Assembly: GCA_009602725.1 (NCBI GenBank)
Contig: WELB01000065.1
Coordinates: 77,273 to 93,649, forward strand
Length of the DNA: 16,377 nt
Origin: Spirogloea muscicola
Lineage: Eukaryota > Streptophyta > Zygnematophyceae > Spirogloeales > Spirogloeaceae
Direction of reading: 5' to 3'
Shown: positions 8,541 to 16,377 of the stretch, one piece after another
How positions within the stretch are numbered: position 1 is the stretch's first letter
How the letters are laid out: each line of letters opens with the position of its first letter
The notes under the pieces: model-generated
Database searches by the model: none
What the model was told of the DNA's origin: nothing
The model's input: the letters and a program-made list of their open reading frames with translations, nothing else
Made by a program: the position numbers and the translations under genes

Positions 8541-8622
8541 NCGCCGCTGCCGCCGCCGCCACCGACGCCGCCGTCGCGGCCGCCGCGGAGTCGCAGGGGC
8601 CCTGCAGCGCAGTCGCCGCCAT
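4503..8622 (-). CDS. Large helical (alpha-solenoid-like) protein of unknown family, multi-exon
   Basis: Ten exons can be chained on the minus strand with matching phase: 8247-8114, 8080-7953, 7853-7518, 7331-7063, 6956-6886, 6756-6400, 6244-6091, 5818-5490 and 5363-4503, plus an N-terminal exon broken by the assembly gap (8622-8542 and 8489 to about 8366). From 8247 on this gives about 878 residues. The probable start is ATG at 8620-8622, with MAATALQGPCD then an alanine-rich run. Most of the protein is Leu/Ala/Val-rich amphipathic helix, for example DVCWELWLTIAELVVQL, DLLEQAWLASVRLKAVLL, IVRRLLSVASQDVDV and SVVQLLWPSLQAALPYL, as in HEAT/ARM solenoids. Two low-complexity inserts (STEEDEDCEQ; STSGRASTSGEERAAEF) and a charged C-terminal region (SSSQEDGDEDAANG) before a final leucine helix look disordered. 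An exportin/importin or large nucleoporin is possible but I cannot assign it. The first junction (8113-8081) and the start of the last exon are uncertain. Confidence 0.65.
8490..8541. other. Assembly gap or artefact: 51 T followed by N
   Basis: A run of 51 T and one N between GC-rich sequences, CGGGCGGCG to the left and CGCCGCTGCCGCC to the right. The N marks a joint, and the T run is far outside local composition, so it is more likely an artefact of read-end extension or gap closure than genuine sequence. It falls inside the N-terminal exon of the minus-strand solenoid gene, whose frame across it cannot be trusted. Confidence 0.8.
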
Positions 8623-8724
8623 CCTCGCTGGTCCAGGCCTCAGCTGCGCTCGGGGCCGCTGGCACTCAGCCCCCGTGCCTCACTGCACGGCGACGAGCCG
8701 CGGCAGGCGTCGCCAGCGCGCGCC
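8623..8724. promoter_or_regulatory. Candidate bidirectional promoter / divergent 5' UTRs
   Basis: These 102 bases separate the proposed ATG of the minus-strand solenoid gene (8620-8622) from the ATG of the plus-strand pseudouridine synthase (8725-8727). The interval is GC-rich with no evident TATA box. If both starts are right, the genes share a compact promoter, or their 5' untranslated regions overlap and transcription starts inside the opposite gene. This is inference; no specific factor site was recognised. Confidence 0.35.
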
Positions 8725-11700
8725 ATGGCCGCGGCTGGGGTCCTCATCCCCCGCTGCGCTGCCAGGCCGCTCGCCTCGCTCGGCGGGCTGGCCCTCCTGC
8801 GCAGGCCTTTGCTGTTCCGGCGGCGCAGGCGGTGCTGGTCCGGGCTGCTTGCGGCTCTGCTGGTCAGCCCGACGAGGCATTCCCCACGCTCGCCACCTCG
8901 GGCTGCGCACGAACTCTGCAGGTCTCTGCTGCCAGGCCCCTGCCTCGCAGCGCTCGACGAGCTCGCCAGCAATAGCGCGAGCAGCTCGGGTACTGGGGTT
9001 GCTGCTGGGCGTCCCGAGGTGCACACGGGGCCTCTTGAAGAGCAGCAGCCGCGTCGTCGCAAGAAGAAGGTGGCCATCTGGATTGGCTACGTCGGGACCG
9101 ACTTCAAAGGTGCCTGCCTGCGAACATTGAATGACTTCGTCATGAAGTAACACCCCCAAAGCCTGAACCCCTAAACTCTAAACCCCAAACCCCAACACTC
9201 TAGACCCTGACCTCTGATGCCTAACCCAAGTGCACAACTTACTCTCAGCACTTGGCTTCGAGTTTGGGGCTCGCATTGGGGCCTGATAGCAGGCATTCCT
9301 CCTCAGGCATTCCTCCTCCCTGATCCTCTCAGGTGGCGGTCCTTGCTCAGTTTCCCAGCTTGACTCCAGCAGCTGCTCCCAAGCGGCGCTAGGCCTGTGA
9401 AAGATTGCGCAATCTTGGCAGCCAGCAGATGTCAGTGTGGGCCCGCTCAGTGAGCAGCTTCGCGCCCTTCTTTGTCGCGCTTCAGGCCTTCAAGTGCAGC
9501 GAGCTTCAGGCAGCTTCGATGAGTTTAGGAGTGAGCCACTCTCCTCACTCCACTCTCTTCAGCTGCCTCCTTGCCTCCTGAGTGAGGGTTAGTAGAGACA
9601 CTTTTGACGTTGCAAAAAGTAGAGACAGTAGCACACATGTACCCCCTGACAAGCACTGCACAGCTTGCACCTGCAGCTGTGGAAGGCGAGCTGGAGAAGG
9701 CCATCCTGGCCGCGGGCGCTATGCTCCCCTCCAATTTTGGCGACTTTGCCAAAAGCAAGTGGGGTCGCAGCAGTCGAACAGACAAGGGAGTAAGTCGCTG
9801 CCCGCAGGATGGCCTTAACAAGCAGTCACAGACTTTCTTTCGCTGAGGCCTTTTTTGCCTTATTGCTACACTGTACTAGCTTGCGCTGAGCAGACCCCTG
9901 CTCCAGTCATTCTCTCGCCGCCCTCTCTCAAGGGCTGCCTTCAGACCCGACATCATATTCAACATTCATGCTGCCAAGCCTTAGAAGGCAGGCAATAGAG
10001 CTGATGACTAAGCTTGTCAGCTTGATGAACGCCATTGAATTGTGATTCAGGTGCACTCTGTGGCCACAGTGGTGGGGATGAAGATGGAAGTTCCATATGA
10101 TGCCTGGGTCGGAGATGAAGATGGAGCTCGATTGGCCGCATCTATCAACGAGCACCTATCTTCTTCAATCCGTGTCTTCAGTGTGCAGCCAGTGAACAAG
10201 TAACATACACCCTCCATTCTTGAGCATCCTGTTGATTGATGTGTGCCGTCTCCAACAGTAGCTCACAAGGACGTTGCAGCCCTTAGTGCAATCTTTGATA
10301 ACTCTGTGCTGGAACTTTCTGTGCCATACATCCAGGTCATTTTCTCCTAGGAGGGCCTGCAGGGAGCGGACGTATCATTACCTCATCCCTGCTGCTGCGC
10401 TGGAGATCGATGCAGGCACTGCACTACATGAGGTCAACAACCGTCTGAGCCAATTGAGAGCAATCCTTGCCTCATTTGAGGTGCGTATATCATGAGGTTC
10501 TTGAAGACTTCTACTTTACTCAGCTGATGTCTTAACAATCTCGCTTGAGAGACTCCCATGCTTTCCTTAGTATCAGTTGGCTGGGGAGCTGCTTGTGTGA
10601 CAGGGAAAGCACCCATTTCACAACTATACCAGCCGCAGTAATTACAGGCCTGTTCAAAATAGCCGACCGACAGCCGTTGCACCTCCCGTAGCGCCTCAGC
10701 ATACACCACAATCCAGTGGCAATTGGGACTCTGATGGCCCGGCCAGTGCATCAGTAGGAGAGGACCTAGAATTTGGTGGGAAGCGGGGCCCTGCAGCTCC
10801 TGAGAGATCATGCACACAGGAGGCTGTGACAAGGCAATTGCGTATGCGTGAATCCGACCTACTGGACGAAGATGCGGACATGCCTAAGCCAAACTCCAGT
10901 GAAGGCGAAGATGAAGTCCTCGACTTAAGGAGCAGACGATATAATAGAAAGGCATGGTGGATCCAGCAACCGGAAGAGATTGATAAGATCGTTGCAGCTC
11001 ACTATCGGATAGTCAAAGAGTGCTCATGCGCACATCTGGAAGAATTTCAAGGTCGCAAATTTGCAAGAGTCGTCATTGTTGGAGAATCCTTCATGATATA
11101 CCAGGTAAGGAGACTGTTATTGTACCATGTTCCCACGGGTTTTGAGCATGCACTTACTGGAGAAGGAGGAATCTCACTTCGTTCTTCTGATCGAAGTCCA
11201 GTGCAGTTCCATCATGCGCATATTGTGCGAGGTGCCAATGCCATGCAGCAAGTTCAGCAAGTCGTCAGCAAGTTCACAGGGTCTTACCAATTCGTCTGTG
11301 TGCATGTATGCAGATTAGAAAAATGATGGGCACTGCCATAGCCACACTAAGAGGCGTTCTTTCTCCTGATATCTTGCCAGTCTCTCTGGCAAGGCACTCT
11401 CGCATTCCCTTACCTCTAGCCCCAGCTGAAGGCCTTGTGCTGACAGGAAGTACATTCTTCCCGCTTCGTCAGCAAGCGCCTACGCAAATAGCCAGTAATG
11501 ACACAGTGAGTGTATCATTGTCAGCTGAATGTGATTGGGGACAAGCGCTGGTGAAGCTATCACCACGGGCTCAAGAGGAAGCAGATACTTTCCTGGCAGC
11601 AAATGTGCTGACTGCCATGGCAGCACCCTTGACGGTCGACAAAGCTCCTTGGAAAGTGTGGTTAGAGAGGCTGCATGACAAGCCCTGGCTCTCCGCTGAG

Positions 11701-11793
11701 GATGTGAAAAGCTTGGTTGCTGCGTTCACCTCGTGGCAAGTTGCTGTGCAGAGCAGAAAAGATGGTCAGGCAAATCTGAAATGTGATGGGTAG
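8725..11793 (+). CDS. tRNA pseudouridine synthase, PUS1/TruA family (plant-type), seven exons
   Basis: Exons 8725-9109, 9486-9530, 9677-9789, 10051-10199, 10336-10480, 10604-11104 and 11314-11793 join in phase with GT-AG introns to 605 residues. The enzyme isomerises uridine to pseudouridine in tRNA. Family landmarks in order: [14 protein letters not shown] (across the exon 1-2 junction), [34 protein letters not shown] (catalytic Asp in RTDKG) followed by [52 protein letters not shown], then [20 protein letters not shown] and [15 protein letters not shown]. The first 60 or so residues are Ala/Arg/Leu-rich ([20 protein letters not shown]), as in mitochondrial or chloroplast presequences. Exon 6 holds an acidic, Ser/Pro-rich linker of over 100 residues between the two halves of the catalytic domain, a feature also of plant relatives. 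ATG 8725 is the first ATG after the assembly gap that gives this presequence; the frame is also open upstream. The exact PUS1 subgroup, and so the tRNA positions modified, is not settled. Confidence 0.92.
9160..9230 (+). repeat. Degenerate telomere-like repeat in intron 1 of the synthase gene
   Basis: About 70 bases resembling decayed CCCTAAA units: AACCCCTAAACTCTAAACCCC, then AAACCCCAACACTCTAGACCCTGACC and CTAACCC. Plant-type telomeres are (CCCTAAA)n on this strand. The units are imperfect, so this is an interstitial relic at most, or a chance C/A-rich stretch. Confidence 0.5.
9291..9318 (+). repeat. Tandem duplication of a 14-base unit
   Basis: AGGCATTCCTCCTC occurs twice in direct succession inside intron 1 of the synthase gene. 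No function is evident. Confidence 0.7.
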
Positions 11794-12902
11794 TCAACCA
11801 CCTGCAAGTGCGCCTCTCTTGGATAGAGGTCCAGTATTGTCTTGGCTGCAGTATTTGCAACCGGTCATTGACTTCCCTGACTCACACCCCCCCCTCCTCC
11901 CCTCCCCTCCTCAACTGATGTCCAGCTTGCTTTTATGCTCGGACCAGGACCAGTTGTCTCACCCTCCTTCTCAGCCCTTTGTTTATTTGAGTTGCATACA
12001 TCATCCGAAGGCTTGGGCATACCATATAAATGCCTGGCGTTGCCTTAGGCACCTTCTTGCGATTTTATTTGGCGCTTTGCTATGGGCTGGCTAGCAACAG
12101 CTACTGCCGCCCTTGTTAATTAGCAACTGTGGCCCTCCCTCTTCATTCTCGTAAAAGGCCTTCTTCCCCTGGGAGTGCCATCTTGGGCGCAGGGGCCCAT
12201 TAATCACCACGTTCCCGCAAGGACATTGATTATGTCAATGGGCAATAAGTCAACAGGCTGAGTGGCCTGCCCAATATATTTCACCAGAAAGTGTGATTGC
12301 TGTGGAATGCCAGCCAGATTGACAAGTTCTGAACGGGCCTAAATCGAAGAACAAAGATCGAGAGAATGAGAGGCAGGGTAAAGGTCGTCTATTTGTGAAA
12401 AGCCAAGGTATACTTACAAGAGCGCTCCAACTGCAGCTCAGCTCACTGCCTCGTGAGCTAAGCCGGTAGCACGCATGGCTCAGCCAACAACAGAGGGTGG
12501 TGCAGTCAACATCTTCAACAGTGAGTGACCACCTGGTAGTGACTACCTGGTGCTGCTACTTAAACTTCCAACCCTCCATCTAATGTACCCAGCTGTACAA
12601 GGCGGCTGAGGAATGCTTTGTTAGCAAGATCATAACAACTTCGAGGAAGACCAAGGCGACTTGTACTCTGCAGACGGCCATTCACTGTCAGGACCATAAT
12701 AAGTACTCAGATTGACGCACTGGTGATCCTTGACAGGCTAGATGTGACACAGACAAGAGTGCTGGGCACTTCCATCCCTATTGATCAAAACTACATTGCC
12801 TGACTACAAGGAGCCTGTGGAGTGTTGCATAAGCTTCCAAAGAGCTCATTGTAAAAGAATGTGGGTATGTTCAGGCCTCATTGCCTCGAGCAAAACTGCC
12901 TG
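11794..12902. other. Intergenic region between convergent genes
   Basis: The 1.1 kb between the stop codon of the synthase gene (plus) and that of ATAD3 (minus) shows no convincing exon, so it should contain both 3' untranslated regions. It includes a pyrimidine-rich stretch with a run of C and CTCC units near 11886-11912. A small imperfect direct repeat (GACCACCTGGT and GACTACCTGGT) lies near 12527-12551. I see no RNA gene or mobile element in it. Confidence 0.5.
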
Positions 12903-15900
12903 TCAAGAAGTGGCATAAGTGACATTCCCGTCTCTACGTGTGCCTGCCAAAGCCTGCCTCTGGATGTGCTCGGCCACCTTGTAGTCAACAACCTCGCGGA
13001 ACACGTCTGGCGTCAGCTCGCTGGCACGCCGAGCATACACGGCGCCCTGCACGCTGGCCATCAGCTTGGCAATCTCGCGCCCCGAGAAGCCCTCAGTTTT
13101 TCTTGCAGCCTCCTGCAGCACGTCGTCTGTAAGACCCTTGATTTCAATCTTGTCTTGCTTTCCACGAATAAGGCCCTGCCACCAAGTGGATGGAGCCCCT
13201 GCCTGGACGCCCAAGTCACATATCATTCAGGGCAAGACACTCATCAGGATACAAACGGCTGTCGCCACATGCCACACAGGACTGGGCAGCTAGTACTCAA
13301 GGAGCTTTGCGGCATGATACATTCAGAAGCACAATAGCTTGCAAGATGGTAATGGAAGCCATGTAGTGAAGCTTCAGGCTGCTGCAGCCTCACATTTGCA
13401 ATGTACTTGTCAATATAGAGCCGGAGGAGTTTCAGCCGCTCCCCCTCGCCTGGCAGCGGGAACTCCAGCATTTCGTCAATGCGGTCAGTGATGGCGGCGT
13501 CCAGGTCTGATGGCCGATTCGTGGCCAGCACTAGCACAACATCGCGTGACTGGTCGCCCGTGCGGAAGAGAAGTGCGTTGAGCGCGCTCCGTTGCGCCTC
13601 ACTCATGCGTGTGCTATTCCGCCTGATGCACAGAGCTCAACCAAACAACCGTCAGGAAAATGATGATCCGTGAAATTCAGTATCCCCTAACAATGCCCAC
13701 TATGCCAGCCAGTGCAATGCTGGAGCAATGCTAACAGAGGTACGCACTCGACCAAAAAGGCGTCGGCCTCGTCGATGAAGAGCAGGAGGCCCTTGCGACT
13801 CTTGGTGGCCCAGTCAAAAAGCTGGTGAATCTTAGTGACGGCCTGTGCCCCAAGTGGGGCCACATCCCCACCAGTCATCAGCGCATAGTCCAGGCCCTGA
13901 ACACAGCAAGCAGCAGGCAGTTCCGTGGATGTGAGCCCCGATATTGCAGGACTTCATGAGCACGACGATTTGGTTTAATTAGTAAAAAGACCCAAGCCTG
14001 CACAACCAGACACTCTTGCCATCCAATCTGGAATGATCGAAGCTCTCTTTGCATGAGCAGTCGTCTGATTAGTCCAAACTTCAACTCAGGTGGATTTACT
14101 CACGGACTGGCGTGCGAGCTCCTTGGCGGCCATAGTCTTGCCCGTGCCAGGAGGCCCATAGAAGAGCATGTTGCGGAAGGGCGCACGGTGCAGCTTGGTG
14201 TTGGTGACACCCGCGGCCAGCTGCCGCACGCGCGCGTGCAGCGAGGGGTGCAGTACCACGTCGCCAAAGCCCCGCCCCGTGCGTACCAGCTCGCTGGCGG
14301 TTGTCCCGCCTCCGCCCAGCCCTGCTGGCCCACCGCGCCGCACCCACGCAAGGTACTTGGACCACGGGTACTTGCCGACGGTCGACTCACGAACCAGCGA
14401 CGGTTGGCCCAAGATGCGGTCGATGTAGCCCCACACTACCCGGGAGCCCTCTCTGGATTCGTGACGATCATACATCCAATAAAAGATCAGGACTTCTGTT
14501 GGTCATGGTGAAGTGGCAGGTCTGGGTCAGGTGGCATGCTAGTCAAGCTCAAAGAAGCCCCTTGACTTACTTCTCACCCGTGCAAGTGACAGGGCAACGT
14601 GACTCCCGAGAGCAGACCTGGTCGTGTAGATTCCGGCAGCGAGGGCGGTGACGCCAACAATGGTGACGGCGAGCTTGTCGCGCTCAGTGAGCAGCGCCTT
14701 GAGGCCACCTTGGCAAGGGGCACGAGGGAACTGCTCTCACTCAGATGAGGTTCAGCACAGTGCACCACCCAGTGTAAAGGTCGAGGCAAGGGAGGCTACA
14801 GCTAGGCGTGGGGAGTTTCGCATGCACGCTGAGGTTGGAGGCTTGTGTACAGAGACTAGTGATGATGGAATGGAGCACGGAGACCACAGAGCGGCAGCGG
14901 CTAGCATTCTCGTGGAGGCACGGGCAAGTAAGAATGGGGAACATTGCGGCTAGGGAGTGAAGGAGACATTAGGAGAGAGAGAGATGAAAGAGAGGAAAGG
15001 GAGGTGCAGGGGCAGGAGGAGAGAGGACTGTGTCAAGGAAAGGGAAGGAGGGCTGAGGATCAGGGAGGTGGAGGAAGCAAGAAGGAGGAGGAGGACATGT
15101 AGCGGGGTGGATGGCAAGGTGGGGACCATCGACAAAATGAACTGGGCAAGCAAGAGCGTCGCAGAGCAAGATCGCGCTGCTGAGCGCTCATCCAGTGCCA
15201 GGGGCGGCCGAAGCTCATACTGCCAATATGCCCGAAGGTGCCGTTGATGGCTGCCATCCACTTCTCGCGCTCCGCGCCGGCCCTCTCCAGCAGCATTCGG
15301 CGGTTGATATCTTCGCTCAGTCGCGCCTCGTGGGCACGGCCCTCTGCCTCCGCCATGGCTTTGACACGCAGCGTTTCCTGCTCCAGCTCCGCTCGCTCCT
15401 TCTCCGTTTGCCGCCGTTGCAGCTGCACACAGCACCTCGCTACAATGATGTCACTGAAGTGGGCTGGCGGCCGGCCCCAAACAGTGTGGGGACATGGCTG
15501 CACCGACAGCTAGAAAGATGTTGGTGAAAATGTAAGTGCAGGTGATTCGAAGCTATAGAAGGGTTGCTGTCGAGTAGGCCGGACCTGGATCTGCTCCTCT
15601 GTGGCACGTCGGATGCCCTCCTGGCGCAGCGAGGAGTCCTCCTGCATCTTCACTAGCTCCGCGTTGCGCTCCCGCTGTGCCTCGTGCTCGGCCTGCGCAA
15701 ACGCCCCCACCCCAGCGCGGCAGGGCAGGCGGAGTCAAGGTTAAATCTGCGAAGAAAGGGGAGAGAGGAGGCTTAGGGATTGGGGCCGAATCTGGGTTCT
15801 CATGCCAGACAGCCCCTGCAAGCATGATGTCGGGGCCCGCGCACCACGCCAGCCCGCAACTGCAACTCCGCGGGCTTCGGCAGGCCTTGCAGACAGGGCA

Positions 15901-16304
15901 GCAGGCTGGCCGCCGGCACACCTGCATGCGCTTGCGGGCGAGCTCGTCCTCGTAGCGCGCGAGCTGGGCCTTGGTCTGCGCCTGCTGCTGCACCAGCTTC
16001 CGCTGCTCCTCATACAGCACCTTCTGCCGCTCCTGCACTTACACCATCACAGTGCCAGAGCACCGCAATAGATATTCTTTCAGTATGTGGGCACGTCTTC
16101 TACTTGTCTGGAGTAGATGGTCTACTGAGAGCGACGCCGAGCCTTGCCGGCTGAAGGCGGCCACCCAGCTGCGCTGCAGCTGACCAGCACGAGCTCGTGC
16201 AGAAGTACCGTCTCGTGCTGGGCGGCGATGGCCTGGAACTCCGCCTGGCGCGCCTTCTCCTCCGCCTGCCGCGTCTCCTCCTGCTTCTTCATCGTCTCAA
16301 ACAC
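12903..16304 (-). CDS. ATAD3: ATAD3-type mitochondrial AAA ATPase, nine exons seen, N-terminus outside window
   Basis: Exons on the minus strand: 16304-16209, 16032-15922, 15692-15585, 15422-15221, 14708-14618, 14452-14104, 13896-13748, 13622-13394 and 13202-12903, all in phase, giving 544 residues to the stop TGA. ATAD3 is a hexameric inner-membrane ATPase that links mitochondrial membranes, nucleoids and lipid supply. The first four exons encode the charged coiled coil ([66 protein letters not shown]). The fifth holds the membrane helix ([18 protein letters not shown]). Then come [18 protein letters not shown] and the AAA core: Walker A GPPGTGKT, Walker [32 protein letters not shown], sensor 1 ATNRPSDLD, the [14 protein letters not shown] stretch with the likely arginine finger, and [15 protein letters not shown] near the C-terminus. 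All catalytic motifs look intact. The missing part is the N-terminal disordered region and start. Confidence 0.95.
14941..15110 (+). repeat. Long polypurine tract in an ATAD3 intron
   Basis: About 170 bases made almost wholly of A and G on the plus strand (GAGAGAGAGATGAAAGAGAG, GGAAAGGGAAGGAGGG, AAGGAGGAGGAGGA). It lies in the largest visible intron of ATAD3 (14709-15220, about 510 bases). On the transcribed sense it is a long pyrimidine stretch at the upstream side of the intron rather than next to the acceptor, so it is not simply a splice polypyrimidine tract. Confidence 0.7.
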
Positions 16305-16340
16305 CTGCCAACCAGGCCAAGCTCGCAAGGGCAAGTCAGA

Positions 16341-16377
<37 letters not shown>
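16341..16377 (+). repeat. GGC trinucleotide repeat at the window end
   Basis: Twelve GGC units run to the last base. On the ATAD3 sense strand they read GCC/CCG repeat, either in the intron before the first visible exon or in an alanine-, proline- or arginine-rich part of the N-terminal exon. The contig may break here because of the repeat. Confidence 0.8.

Noticed and set aside
8152-9150. A 332-codon plus-strand frame running through the T run into the synthase exon 1
   Set aside because: The part before 8542 depends on an artefactual homopolymer with an N and runs opposite exons of the minus-strand gene; the synthase presequence starts well at ATG 8725, and the frame runs past the exon 1 donor at 9110 into the intron.
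14053-14511. A 152-codon plus-strand frame
   Set aside because: It is antisense to the ATAD3 exon carrying Walker A (14452-14104), which is unambiguous.

Overview
The window is nuclear DNA of an intron-rich eukaryote, most likely a green alga or another member of the green plant lineage. Three genes are split by GT-AG introns whose reading phases fit end to end. The two recognisable proteins (a PUS1/TruA-type pseudouridine synthase and an ATAD3-type AAA ATPase) resemble plant versions in motif order and linker sequences. That placement is inference from remembered family patterns; no search was run.

Layout. Positions 1-4000 are a nest of retrotransposon debris. At least nine copies, on both strands, carry the C-terminal end of one family of element protein, ending in a tail like SDLxVLTRGY-stop. 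Several are followed by a 3' untranslated segment with a conserved hairpin around GGGCTGGCTT..CAGCCC. One 136-base segment of this kind sits inside another copy between 10-base direct repeats. Positions 2542-3521 form a large nested inverted repeat.

Positions 4503-8622 (minus strand) hold a multi-exon gene for a long helical, probably alpha-solenoid protein of about 880 residues plus an N-terminal part disturbed by an assembly gap (51 T and one N at 8490-8541). I do not recognise its family. Positions 8725-11793 (plus strand) hold a seven-exon gene for a 605-residue tRNA pseudouridine synthase with an arginine-rich, organelle-type N-terminus. The proposed start codons of these two genes are about 100 bases apart and divergent, so they may share a promoter.

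Positions 12903-16304 (minus strand) hold nine exons of ATAD3, a mitochondrial inner-membrane AAA ATPase. Its N-terminal exon or exons lie beyond the window, which ends inside a GGC trinucleotide repeat. The synthase and ATAD3 genes converge on a 1.1-kb intergenic stretch.

No bacterial-type operon, CRISPR array, tRNA or rRNA was seen. The most unusual content is the left-hand retroelement cluster with its hairpin 3' ends and nested palindrome, and the unidentified solenoid gene. Exon models were built by eye from splice signals, phase and protein similarity, so individual boundaries can be off, especially in the solenoid gene.
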